The notes under the pieces were generated by a model. The model was not told where the DNA came from and made no database searches. It worked only from the letters and a program-made list of their open reading frames with translations. Positions 17,010-26,041 of a stretch of 64,000 nt of DNA are shown piece by piece. The stretch is from positions 1,302,001 through 1,366,000 of the forward strand of contig JAXLTL010000001.1 in assembly GCA_046330075.1 (NCBI GenBank). The letters are read 5' to 3'. The number at the start of each line of letters is the position of its first letter. Positions within the stretch are counted from its first letter, which is position 1. This stretch comes from JAJTFW01 sp046330075. Lineage in GTDB: Bacteria; Bacteroidota; Bacteroidia; AKYH767-A; OLB10. Made by a program: the position numbers and the translations under genes.

Positions 17010-20000
17010 ATGAAAAAATTACTACTACTTCCATTACTATGTGTACTGGGCATTGCGAAGGCTCAGACATATGATTCATTGGAGTACGCAACCGGCACAA
17101 AATCGGCACAACAACAGCTGATGTCGTATCCGTTACCGAGATACAAACCCGGTCACACACTGAACCGGAATTTTATCTGGTTTGGTCTGAACTATTTTTC
17201 AGGAGCACAGCAAACAGGGGTCAACAACCAGCAAATGATCAGCACAGCGAAAGTAAATGCTGTGGAGTTCCATAATAACTGGAACTATTATTTTATGGTG
17301 AACGACAATATCGGTTCCTATTCAACCGCCGCAAATTATGCAGATACTACTAATATATTATCTGCAGCATTAACGGCTGTTGCAAAAAGAAACCCACAGT
17401 TTAAAACTTCAGCCATTTGCTTCTGGGCACAGATTGGAGGTAACATTACCAACGATAATCTTGCCTCTACACACTATATTAAAAATGCCAGCGGACAATA
17501 TCTTGATCTGAATGGTGCCACTACGACCAACAAATACTGGTCGCCGGTTGCTCCTGCGGCTTCGATCATTGCAGATGGTCAAAAACAGAGAACTGCGTTT
17601 CTGAATCTGACTACTGCACTGGGTCGTCCACTTGATATTCTGAATGAAAACGGTGAAGTAATTCCGCTCATTGAAATCAGCGGAGGTGCCGTTACCAATG
17701 ACCCGAACATTTCAGCAGACAAAGCTTCTTCCGGTTATTCTTCAGTGAATGATTACAGAAGCAGCAAGTATGTTTATCAGACAAAGCTTTACAGAGACCA
17801 GTTTATGGGTGTGAGTCCTACCACCAAGTTCACCCACTATGCACTCGACGGACAGATTGACTATCGTCCGCTGTGGTCGTTTTCAAGAGATATCAATTCT
17901 CCGATCAACGGACGCTACTATCCTACCGGTGACTTCTACCCGCGCTGGCCAAACAACTGGCGCGCCTGGGCCGGAGCCTGGCACGGTCTCGGCTGGTTTG
18001 CTGATTGCAAATACTATGAGATGCTGCGTGGAGACTCATTGATGTCACCGTTTGTATCTGCAGGATGGAATGTAGATGAAACACAAAATATGCGCCCTGC
18101 GCAATATCTGGCAACATTAAAAATCCTCTCAGGATGGGGTTCTGAATTCTTCTATTCAGGTTACTTCAGTTTATCAGCACCCTGGCCAAACTCCATGAAC
18201 TGGGGATGGCAAACTGTAATGCCCGTTTATGCACAGGCGATCACATCCCGTTATGAAGAGTTTTTAAGAAACGGCATTCTGCTCAATGGCGATGTGCCAC
18301 GTTATTATCTCAGCAGCACCACGCTGAGTCCGAACAATCCGAAATATCTCTTTAATACCGGTGACAATCGTCAGCTTGTAACCGTACGTCAGCTCAAAGG
18401 ATCCAACAAATATGTAATCACAACTGCACAAATGGTAGATGCCAACACTGTAGGCAACGCTCCGATGACCAGCTATGGCAAATTCAAATTGGGCAATGAC
18501 TCACTGTGGGTTGAATTCCGTCGTCAGGGTTCTGTTTATATTTATGATGCTACCAATCCAAACGAAAAAGTATTTTACCAGCTGGATGGATGGCACCAAT
18601 ATGAACATCCGGAAAGATGGTCAAGTGATTTCAATATTGAAGCCGAACTTTATGACAACGCCAACAGTTCAGCTTCTATAAAAACAGAACGTCCGAACGG
18701 AACTGCTGCAGGTGATTACCGCACATATACTTCATACGTATCTTTTGCTTCCGGCACTCCTCCTTCATTGGAATACAACTTCACGCCGAGAAACACCTCT
18801 ACTTATTATCTGTGGGTTCGTGTCCGCAGTAAAAACGCCACCGGTGGTTCGGTCAGTGTAACGCTTAACGGACAAAATGCCAAATCCATTGGTTGTATTA
18901 CATCTACTGCATGGCAATGGCTCAGCCTTGATGCCTGCAGCGGTCAGGCTATCCGTTTCGCCGGCATGACTTCACAGCAAAATCAGGTGCTTAGCCTGCT
19001 GCTCTCTAACAGCAATATTGAAGTTGACAAAATCCTTCTTACAACCAATGCCGGACTGAACCTGAACGCTTCACAGGCTGCCTGTGGCGCGACGGTTGCA
19101 ACAATCAGCACTTCCGGTTCTACTTCATTCTGTCAGGGTGGTTCAGTTACGCTTACGGCACAAAGCGGAACATCGTATGCCTGGTCAAGTGGTCAAACCA
19201 CTCAATCAATTTCGGTAAGCACCAGTGGCAACTACTCTGTAACAGTCAACAACGGTTCGGGATGTGCAGCGGTATCGAATCCGGTAGCTGTAACAGTCAA
19301 CGCTGCACCCGTGGCCACCATTACATCCTCAGGTCCACTTGCGATCTGTCAGGGTCAGAATGTAACATTATCCACTTCAGGTGGCACTGCCTATGTATGG
19401 AGTAACGGAGCTACCACTTCTTCCATCAATGTAAGTACGGCTGGAAATTACGCAGTAACTGTTACCGGAACCGGAGGATGTACTGCAGTTTCTGCACCCT
19501 CTGTCGTAAGCATCACTTCCTCTCCATCAACAACCATTTCAGCAAGCGGAGCTACTACCTTCTGTCAGGGAAGTTCGGTTACGCTCACAGCACCTGCAGG
19601 TTATAATTATGTCTGGTCAAACGGATCTACAGCCCGCTCCATCAATGTCACTACCAGCGGTAATTATGCGGTGACGGTTTCTTCCACCGGTGGTTGCTCA
19701 GGCACCTCTGCACCAACAGCTGTAACAGTAAACTCCAATCCGAGTGCAACCATCACTGCAAGCGGAGCCACATCCTTCTGTCAGGGAGGCAGTGTAACGT
19801 TAACAGCCGGTGGAGGCAGCACGTATGTATGGTCGAACGGACAAACCGGAAACAGCCTCTCCGTTAACGCTTCCGGCTCATATACGGTAACTGCTACAAA
19901 TCAATATGGCTGCACAGGAACATCTGCCGCGAAAACAGTTACAGTAAACCCATTGCCCACCGCGTCCATCGCTGCCAGCGGAAATACAAATCTGGTAACC

Positions 20001-21725
20001 GGCCAAAGTGTAACGCTTACTGCCACAGGAGGCAGCAGTTATCTCTGGCAACCAGGAGGACAAACCACTACTTCCATTACGGTTAATACACCAGGCAACT
20101 ATTATGCGATCGTATCATCAGCAGCAGGCTGTACTGCAACAACGAATACCATCACAGTGTCACAAGCCAGCAGTTCAACACCTGTAGATATTACAACATC
20201 GGCCGTATCCGTTTGTCAGGGCTCATCTGCAACACTCAGTGCTACCGGAGGTTCGAATTACCTCTGGGCCCCGGGTGGACAAACTACGGCATCTATCTCC
20301 GTTAATCAGTCCGGAACCTATATCGTATACTCCCGCGATCTGCAAGGCAACATTCTCAGCACAGACTCTGCCGTAGTAACCGTTAAACCTACACCCATGA
20401 AGCCTTCGATATCTATTACCTATATACCGAACGCTGCATATCAGTTAACGGCCTATGAACCGAGCGCAGTACGCTACACCTGGTCAACCGGATCATCACA
20501 GGGAACTATCAATGTTGCACAGGCACAAAGTGTAAGTGTAACTGCAACGAATGCATTCGGATGTACTTCCGGAAGTACTGCTATGACTGTAGGATCTGTA
20601 ACCGCAGCATCCTGTATAAAACCCAATATGCTTACCGCATATAATATCAGCGATACCACCGCTGTCCTGCAATGGAATCCAGCTATAACCGGCGAGCGTT
20701 TTAATGTGCGGTACTGGCCTAACGGTTCAACCAATGTTACGCTGACACAAATCGCTGGTACATTATCCAGCCTGCGCATCCGTAATCTGCAACCCGGTAC
20801 CACCTACAACTGGACTGTTGAGAATGTATGTGCTGCCGGAACCTATATGAGTTCGACAGAAACCTTCTCAACGCTTGCAACACCTTTAAACTGCGGATCA
20901 ACACCTCAACACCTCCGCACCGACAATATAGGTGTGGCAAAGGCAAGTGTTAAGTGGTACAACACAACAGCTGACAGTTTCGCCGTCAGGTATCGTGAAG
21001 CAGGTGCAACAGCCTTCAGTTACTTAACAGTAACGGGATTAGCAGGTTCAACCGGAACAGATCTGTTGAATCTCAAACGCAACACCACCTATGAATGGCA
21101 GGTTAACAGTACCTGCAGTGGATTCACCAGTCCTTACTCCACTTCCGAGTTCTTTACCACACTCGACACCTGCGGACAGATTCGAAACATTGGTGTATCC
21201 GACATCCAATACACAAGTGCACTGCTGCGTTGGACGAACAATGCAACCATGGACACCATTCGTATCCGAATCACAAACACACTCAATGGTACACAACGCA
21301 CTCCTTTCGTAAACTCCACCTCTGTCAACGGTACTTACCAGATTAACGGATTACGTCCGAACACTACATATACCGTAGAAATAAGAGGAAAATGCAACGG
21401 AAGAGCCGGCGCTTGGTCGAGTCCGTTAACCTTCACTACGATCAATACCAATGCAAGGGTAACTGAACAAAACCCGCTGGGACTCGTGGCCTTCCCGAAT
21501 CCTGTAAGCGATCTGCTCACTCTTACTTTCGAATCAGACGATGACGCCAGCTATGTTGTGAAAGTATGTGACATGACCGGTCGTGAATTAATGCAGGAAG
21601 TAAAAACATCCTATAGCGGAACCAATGTCACCGAAGTCCCGGTGAACACATATGCGAAAGGCGCGTATCTGCTGATCCTCCAAAAAGGAACACAACGCAG
21701 TCAGTTCCGTTTCACCGTACAATAA
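17010..21725 (+). CDS. Giant T9SS-secreted protein paralogous to the preceding one, with Ig-like and FN3 domains
   Basis: The ATG at 17010 (MKKLLLLPLLCVLGIAKAQ, a clean signal peptide) gives 1571 residues; an in-frame TTG at 16938 adds only hydrophilic residues and was rejected. There is no LamG module. Residues ~40-450 match the enzyme-like domain of the 11485 gene (NENGEVIPLIE near 210, FYPRWPNNWRAWAGAWHG, WNVDETQNMRPAQYL near 352, PVYAQAITSRYEEFLRNG). A CBM-like domain follows (~540-680, NIEAELYDN, YYLWVRVRSK). Six or seven Ig-like repeats (SFCQGGSVTLTA), three FN3-like domains (~1203-1480) and a type A sorting domain (LVAFPNPVSDLLTLTF) complete it. The tandem position suggests duplication followed by module exchange. 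Confidence 0.88.
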   Translation: MKKLLLLPLLCVLGIAKAQTYDSLEYATGTKSAQQQLMSYPLPRYKPGHTLNRNFIWFGLNYFSGAQQTGVNNQQMISTAKVNAVEFHNNWNYYFMVNDNIGSYSTAANYADTTNILSAALTAVAKRNPQFKTSAICFWAQIGGNITNDNLASTHYIKNASGQYLDLNGATTTNKYWSPVAPAASIIADGQKQRTAFLNLTTALGRPLDILNENGEVIPLIEISGGAVTNDPNISADKASSGYSSVNDYRSSKYVYQTKLYRDQFMGVSPTTKFTHYALDGQIDYRPLWSFSRDINSPINGRYYPTGDFYPRWPNNWRAWAGAWHGLGWFADCKYYEMLRGDSLMSPFVSAGWNVDETQNMRPAQYLATLKILSGWGSEFFYSGYFSLSAPWPNSMNWGWQTVMPVYAQAITSRYEEFLRNGILLNGDVPRYYLSSTTLSPNNPKYLFNTGDNRQLVTVRQLKGSNKYVITTAQMVDANTVGNAPMTSYGKFKLGNDSLWVEFRRQGSVYIYDATNPNEKVFYQLDGWHQYEHPERWSSDFNIEAELYDNANSSASIKTERPNGTAAGDYRTYTSYVSFASGTPPSLEYNFTPRNTSTYYLWVRVRSKNATGGSVSVTLNGQNAKSIGCITSTAWQWLSLDACSGQAIRFAGMTSQQNQVLSLLLSNSNIEVDKILLTTNAGLNLNASQAACGATVATISTSGSTSFCQGGSVTLTAQSGTSYAWSSGQTTQSISVSTSGNYSVTVNNGSGCAAVSNPVAVTVNAAPVATITSSGPLAICQGQNVTLSTSGGTAYVWSNGATTSSINVSTAGNYAVTVTGTGGCTAVSAPSVVSITSSPSTTISASGATTFCQGSSVTLTAPAGYNYVWSNGSTARSINVTTSGNYAVTVSSTGGCSGTSAPTAVTVNSNPSATITASGATSFCQGGSVTLTAGGGSTYVWSNGQTGNSLSVNASGSYTVTATNQYGCTGTSAAKTVTVNPLPTASIAASGNTNLVTGQSVTLTATGGSSYLWQPGGQTTTSITVNTPGNYYAIVSSAAGCTATTNTITVSQASSSTPVDITTSAVSVCQGSSATLSATGGSNYLWAPGGQTTASISVNQSGTYIVYSRDLQGNILSTDSAVVTVKPTPMKPSISITYIPNAAYQLTAYEPSAVRYTWSTGSSQGTINVAQAQSVSVTATNAFGCTSGSTAMTVGSVTAASCIKPNMLTAYNISDTTAVLQWNPAITGERFNVRYWPNGSTNVTLTQIAGTLSSLRIRNLQPGTTYNWTVENVCAAGTYMSSTETFSTLATPLNCGSTPQHLRTDNIGVAKASVKWYNTTADSFAVRYREAGATAFSYLTVTGLAGSTGTDLLNLKRNTTYEWQVNSTCSGFTSPYSTSEFFTTLDTCGQIRNIGVSDIQYTSALLRWTNNATMDTIRIRITNTLNGTQRTPFVNSTSVNGTYQINGLRPNTTYTVEIRGKCNGRAGAWSSPLTFTTINTNARVTEQNPLGLVAFPNPVSDLLTLTFESDDDASYVVKVCDMTGRELMQEVKTSYSGTNVTEVPVNTYAKGAYLLILQKGTQRSQFRFTVQ

Positions 21726-21752
21726 ATCAGTATCAAACAAAATCCGGGGAAC

Positions 21753-21778
21753 AAGCCGTCTGATACATCAGGCGGCTT
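21753..21778. terminator. Terminator between convergent genes
   Basis: AAGCCGTCTGA (21753-21763) and TCAGGCGGCTT (21768-21778) form a stem with one T-G mismatch and a TACA loop, followed by TTCC. It separates the giant gene (plus) from the NamZ-like gene (minus). Confidence 0.75.
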
Positions 21779-21784
21779 TTCCTT

Positions 21785-23044
21785 TCAGGGGTAGAGTAAA
21801 TACTTCGCTCTGACATTCCGGAAAGCCTCCAGATCCGATTTCCATGATGTACGAATTTGTTCTTCGCTCATACCGCGGCTGATCTGTTCGCGTAGTTCAC
21901 TGTTACCGCTCAGTTTATTAAAAAACGAATTAAAAAACTTAGACTTATCAGGGAAATCCGCATAAGCTTTGAGGAGCCATTTTAATTCTATTTCGGCCGG
22001 CCGTTTCGTTTCACCTTCACGGCTGAGTAATTCGCCTTTACAGATTTTACCCATTAATGGTGGAGTCTTGGCCTTTCCCGGAATACTCTGTGGTGTGAAC
22101 TCAAACGAACCTGATGCATTATCCGGAAAACCGTAACATTGAAACGGGTAATCTGTTCCCCGCCCTAAGCTCACCTCTGTACCCTCAAAAAAGCAGAGTG
22201 AAGGATACAAACGAACAGCAGCGATATTCGGCAGGTTGGGAGAAGGCGGTACCGGCAGTAAATAATCGTCAGTATGTTTCCAGTTCTTAAGACGTATCAC
22301 GAGGAGATCACATTTCAGGCTGTCCTTCAGCCAATGTTCGCCATTCAACATCCCGGCATATTCGCCTATCGTCATTCCGTAAACAACAGGAATCTGCTGC
22401 ATTCCAACGAATGAGGTAAACTCTTTTTGCAATACCGGGCCATCCACATAATTCGCATGTGGATTGGGTCGGTCGAGCACAATAAGACGAACACCATAGG
22501 AAGCACAGGATTCCATTACATACTGCAACGTGCTGATGTATGTATAAAACCTCACACCAACATCCTGAATATCGAACAACACAACATCCACATTGCTGAG
22601 ATCCTCCCGCGAAGGTTCTTTATGATCTCCATACAGGGAAACCACTTTTACTCCGGTTTTTTTATCAACCCCACCCGCAACATCTTCTCCGGCTTCGGCT
22701 TCACCGCGAAAGCCATGCTCAGGTGCAAAAACCGTTACCACTTTTACTCCGGAAGCAATCAACGTATCAACCAGATGTGAATTCCCGATCCGCGAAGTAG
22801 GATTTGCAACCACAGCTACCTTCTTTTGTTTTAATTGTGGTAGGTACGCCGACAACTGATCCGCACCTGTAAGCATCACCGGCTTATCCGTTCTCTGGAT
22901 TTCGGGACGTTTGCGCTTTAGGGAATCCTGTGCCAGGCAGGAAGAAGTCACAAAAAAGGAGAGACTCAGGCAACCTATCAGAAGGCGGGATTTCAATTGC
23001 CAAACAGGCCGGTTCAGGTAAAATGAAAGAAGTCGCAGATTCAT
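21785..23044 (-). CDS. NamZ-like exo-beta-N-acetylmuramidase (DUF1343 family)
   Basis: The 419-residue protein has an N-terminal export signal (SRLLIGCLSLSFFVTSSCLA) and the DUF1343 core: GADQLSAYLPQLKQKKVAVV, VFAPEHGFRGEAEAGE, VVLFDIQDVGVRFYTYIST, VLDRPNPHANYVDGP, LGRGTDYPFQ. Characterised members (NamZ) release N-acetylmuramic acid from the non-reducing ends of peptidoglycan fragments, so a periplasmic role in muropeptide recycling or scavenging is likely. The cysteine near residue 36 is not in a good lipobox (Thr at -3), so signal peptidase I cleavage near LAQ is more likely. It is divergent from the LolE-like gene. Confidence 0.85.
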   Translation of the reverse strand: MNLRLLSFYLNRPVWQLKSRLLIGCLSLSFFVTSSCLAQDSLKRKRPEIQRTDKPVMLTGADQLSAYLPQLKQKKVAVVANPTSRIGNSHLVDTLIASGVKVVTVFAPEHGFRGEAEAGEDVAGGVDKKTGVKVVSLYGDHKEPSREDLSNVDVVLFDIQDVGVRFYTYISTLQYVMESCASYGVRLIVLDRPNPHANYVDGPVLQKEFTSFVGMQQIPVVYGMTIGEYAGMLNGEHWLKDSLKCDLLVIRLKNWKHTDDYLLPVPPSPNLPNIAAVRLYPSLCFFEGTEVSLGRGTDYPFQCYGFPDNASGSFEFTPQSIPGKAKTPPLMGKICKGELLSREGETKRPAEIELKWLLKAYADFPDKSKFFNSFFNKLSGNSELREQISRGMSEEQIRTSWKSDLEAFRNVRAKYLLYP

Positions 23045-23081
23045 ATTATTGTTTCTTTAAATTCGTAGCAAGTTTAATCAA

Positions 23082-24317
23082 ATGCAGGCAAACGGACTAA
23101 CTTCCTTTATTTCCAGGCGGATCACACATTCCGGCAGTCTGCGCATGGGGGCAACAGGACCAGTCATCCGTATTGCTACAGCCGGAATTATTCTGGGCGT
23201 CATCGCTGTGGTCATCTCAATCATGGTAGTGACCGGCTTTAGGGATGAAATCACCCGGAAAGTAACCGGGTTTGTAGCTGACTTCAGGATCACAGCCTAC
23301 AACAACAATGAATCTTTTGAAGAGATGCCGATTCTGCTGCCGGAGGATGTCATTAAAAACGTAAAAGAAACGAAAGGAGTATCCCATCTGCAATCCTTCA
23401 TACTGAAAGCGGGCATTATCAAAACCGACACAGATTTGCAGGGAGTGGTACTCAAAGGCATTGGGAAGGATTTCAGGAAAGATTTCTTTCAATCAAAAAT
23501 TACCGGCGGACAATTTCCGGATTACGGTGACAGCGCCACGTTGAATTCAATTGTCATCAGCGAAAGCCTTTCAAAAAAACTCAAACTGAAAACCGGTGAT
23601 TCGTTCCTCTTGTTTTTTATTCAGAACGACAAAAAAGTACGAAAGGTAAAGATCAGCGGTATCTATAAAACCGGTCTGGGAGAAGAGTTCGACGACCTAT
23701 ATCTGTTTTGTGATATCGGGCTGCTAAAGAAAATCAACGGCTGGAGTGAAGGGCAGGTAAGCGGATATGAAGTCTTCACCACTCCAGGAACCATTTCTGA
23801 TGAAATATTCCCTGAGCTATACAACAGGACCGGATTTAACTACAACACTCAAAGTGCCCGGCAATTATACCCGCAGATGTTTAACTGGCTGGATCTTCAG
23901 AACCTGAATGTGATCGTCATCATTGCGCTGATAACGCTGGTAGCCGGAGTAACCATCATCAGTACCATGCTTGTCATTCTGCTGGAACAGACAAGGGAAA
24001 TCGGTATATTAAAATCATTGGGCGCCGCAGACTCCATGATTGCCGCAGTTTACACCAGAATATCGCTGCGCATGTTGCTGAAAGGATTAATTATCGGTAA
24101 TGCCATAGCGTTAGGTTTCGGCTGGCTGCAGCAACAAACCGGTTTTATGAAACTCAACGAAGAATCGTATTACATATCACAGGTTCCGATCAGTTTTCAC
24201 GTTTCCGCTATTCTGCTGGTAAATGCCATCGTTCTGATCGCAGGAGTTTGTATGATGATCATCCCGGCCCGGGTAATTGCAGGCATCGACCCGGTAAAAG
24301 TGCTGCGTTTTGATTAA
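23082..24317 (+). CDS. LolC/LolE-family ABC permease (lipoprotein release or FtsX-like)
   Basis: The 411-residue membrane protein has one N-terminal span (IRIATAGIILGVIAVVISIM, ~28-48), a ~220-residue periplasmic MacB-like domain, and three C-terminal spans (VIVIIALITLVAGVTII; LLKGLIIGNAIALGF; ILLVNAIVLIAGVCMMI) with the FtsX/LolE signature TREIGILKSLGA on the cytoplasmic loop and ending in PVKVLRFD. LolCDE moves lipoproteins from the inner membrane to the periplasmic chaperone. No LolD-type ATPase is adjacent; the ATPase at 8757 is a possible but distant partner. It converges with guaD, overlapping by 4 nt. Confidence 0.87.
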   Translation: MQANGLTSFISRRITHSGSLRMGATGPVIRIATAGIILGVIAVVISIMVVTGFRDEITRKVTGFVADFRITAYNNNESFEEMPILLPEDVIKNVKETKGVSHLQSFILKAGIIKTDTDLQGVVLKGIGKDFRKDFFQSKITGGQFPDYGDSATLNSIVISESLSKKLKLKTGDSFLLFFIQNDKKVRKVKISGIYKTGLGEEFDDLYLFCDIGLLKKINGWSEGQVSGYEVFTTPGTISDEIFPELYNRTGFNYNTQSARQLYPQMFNWLDLQNLNVIVIIALITLVAGVTIISTMLVILLEQTREIGILKSLGAADSMIAAVYTRISLRMLLKGLIIGNAIALGFGWLQQQTGFMKLNEESYYISQVPISFHVSAILLVNAIVLIAGVCMMIIPARVIAGIDPVKVLRFD

Positions 24318-24784
24318 TACTGTTTTTTCAAGGGTGATGTATCCCAGACTCTGAAAAGGTCAACGGCCGGTTGAAAAGGAGAATGAACGAATGGAATCTT
24401 TCTGATACCGGCATCCGCAGCTATTTCGTCATAGATAAACGAATCATCAAACCCGGCATTCGCCGCATCATACCGTGAAGCAGCGAAATACACTTTTGAC
24501 GGCCGGGCCCAATAAATTGCACCCAGACACATCGGACAAGGCTCACAGGTAGTATACAGTTCACAGTCTGTCAATTGAAAAGATCCCAGTTTTTTACATG
24601 CCTGACGAATTGCATTTACTTCTGCGTGAGCGGTAGGATCATTGCTTGCCAACACTTCATTAGATGCAGAGGCAATAATCTCACCATGTTTTACAATGAC
24701 CGCTCCGAAAGGACCACCCTTCCCTTCCCTCACACCATTCAGGGCTGCCTCCACAGCGGCCTTCATAAATTTCTCTTCCATCAT
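24314..24784 (-). CDS. guaD: Guanine deaminase
   Basis: The 156-residue cytidine-deaminase-fold enzyme carries the zinc site HAEV (TAHAEVNAIRQACKKLG) and PCPMC (YTTCEPCPMCLGAIYWARP). The segments VYFAASRYDAANAGFDDSF and GGPFGAVIVK closely resemble Bacillus subtilis GuaD, which converts guanine to xanthine and ammonia. tRNA adenosine deaminase TadA is related but lacks the FDDSFIY region. The start overlaps the OsmC gene stop as ATGA, so the two are co-translated. Confidence 0.9.
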   Translation of the reverse strand: MMEEKFMKAAVEAALNGVREGKGGPFGAVIVKHGEIIASASNEVLASNDPTAHAEVNAIRQACKKLGSFQLTDCELYTTCEPCPMCLGAIYWARPSKVYFAASRYDAANAGFDDSFIYDEIAADAGIRKIPFVHSPFQPAVDLFRVWDTSPLKKQY

Positions 24785-25191
24785 GCTTTCCAGATAAAAG
24801 AAATGGTTTGTTGCAGATCAGGATGCACGCTAAGGGCCACTGGGCAAGTACGGGCAGCATGTTCGAGAATGGCTTTTTCTTTCTCCGTATACACCAGATC
24901 CGGCATCTGAAATACAATCTGCACCTCCGAAACTCTTCTCGGGTTCGAGGCCATAATCTTCGTAATTTCCACCACAGTATCCTCCATACGGATGGCATGT
25001 GTACGGGCGGCGATTCCCATAATAGTCAACATACACGACCCCAAAGCGGCTGATAATAAATCAGTTGGGGAGAAAGCTTCCCCCTTCCCCTGATTATCTA
25101 CCGGAGCATCGGTAATAATTTCGGTTCCGGATGCCAAATGGAGAGCCCGGGTACGGAGATCGCCTGTATACACTGTCTTAATTGTAGCCAT
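24781..25191 (-). CDS. OsmC-family protein
   Basis: The ATG at 25191 (MATIKTVYTGDLRTRALH) gives 136 residues, the usual OsmC length; the longer frame start at 25224 was rejected. The family core is present: AFSPTDLLSAALGSCMLTIMG, with the reactive Cys, and a second Cys in ARTCPVALSVHPDLQ. OsmC/Ohr proteins reduce organic hydroperoxides with paired cysteines, though this YhfA-like branch is poorly characterised. It is the first gene of a two-gene operon with guaD. Confidence 0.88.
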   Translation of the reverse strand: MATIKTVYTGDLRTRALHLASGTEIITDAPVDNQGKGEAFSPTDLLSAALGSCMLTIMGIAARTHAIRMEDTVVEITKIMASNPRRVSEVQIVFQMPDLVYTEKEKAILEHAARTCPVALSVHPDLQQTISFIWKA

Positions 25192-25245
25192 GAGGTAAAA
25201 ATATAGGTTTCGGCCGATCCACAACCTCCAACCGGTATTTCATCG

Positions 25246-25253
25246 TATATTTG
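25246..25253 (+). promoter_or_regulatory. -7 element TATATTTG before the 25259 gene
   Basis: This exact TAnnTTTG element ends only 5 nt before the ATG at 25259. No TTG lies at the expected -33 position. If used, the transcript starts at or next to the start codon. Confidence 0.5.
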
Positions 25254-25258
25254 TCTGA

Positions 25259-26017
25259 ATGAAAAGAAGTTTTTTCTTTCTCCTCATCGTGCTGGCCGGT
25301 ACATTTCCTGGCTTACTGGTTGCGCAAACCAATCCCAACGAATACGTTGAAGAAAAACCGGTGCTGATGAAAAACGAAGCAACCGGAGGATTGAATTTTC
25401 ATACCGGAAGCTGGGGGATTGAATTCCGCCGGTGTTACAATCAAACAGGATATAAAAAACTCATGTTTGAAGGTGACTTCATCGGCATGAAACACTCGAA
25501 GGAAGTAAAGACGGTTAACCAGAGATTCGACAATGCGAGATCCTATGTATATGGGAAGCTCAACACTTTTAATATACTCCGGCTGGGTGCAGGACAACAA
25601 TACACGCTTTTCTCGAAAATGGAACGTACCGGTGTAGAGATCCGTTTTCTTTATTCCGGAGGATTATCATTAGGTATTCTGAAACCGGTTTACCTGAATA
25701 TTCTAAAGCCCACCGGAAATGTTGGGGAGTTTGACGTTGTAACGGAGAAATACAATCCTGAAGAACATTATATCGACAACATTTATGGCCGTGCTCCTTT
25801 TACTGAAGGGCTGGATCAGTTGTTTTTCAGGCCCGGAGCCTATGTTAAAGCCGGTTTTAATTTTGAATACGCCCCGATTTTTGAAGATGTAAAAGCACTG
25901 GAGATTGGTGTAGCCTTTGATGCATATCCGCAGGATATTCCGATTATGGCATTCGCCGAAAACAAACAGTTCTTTTTATCGTTTTATATAACCATCATGT
26001 ATGGCCGAAAATGGTAA
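25259..26017 (+). CDS. Secreted or outer-membrane beta-rich protein of unknown function
   Basis: The 252-residue protein has a signal peptide (FFFLLIVLAGTFPGLLVAQ) and alternating beta segments with aromatic ends (TGGLNFHTGSWGIEFRR, FNILRLGAGQQYTLFSK, GVEIRFLYSGGLSLGILKP, QFFLSFYITIMYGRKW). The final residues WGRKW-like (MYGRKW) resemble the last strand of a small outer-membrane barrel. I do not recognise a named family. It lies 24 nt before lipA, probably in one transcript, without an obvious functional link. Confidence 0.7.
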   Translation: MKRSFFFLLIVLAGTFPGLLVAQTNPNEYVEEKPVLMKNEATGGLNFHTGSWGIEFRRCYNQTGYKKLMFEGDFIGMKHSKEVKTVNQRFDNARSYVYGKLNTFNILRLGAGQQYTLFSKMERTGVEIRFLYSGGLSLGILKPVYLNILKPTGNVGEFDVVTEKYNPEEHYIDNIYGRAPFTEGLDQLFFRPGAYVKAGFNFEYAPIFEDVKALEIGVAFDAYPQDIPIMAFAENKQFFLSFYITIMYGRKW

Positions 26018-26041
26018 ACACCTTAATCGGCAGAAGAGAAA

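Noticed and set aside
21785..23044. NamZ-like protein as a lipoprotein
   Set aside because: The cysteine in SSCLAQ has Thr at -3, not the Leu/Val/Ile of a lipobox, so a soluble or weakly anchored exported form is more likely.
24314..24784. Deaminase as tRNA adenosine deaminase TadA
   Set aside because: The GFDDSFIY segment and the GGPFGAVIV start match guanine deaminase better than TadA.
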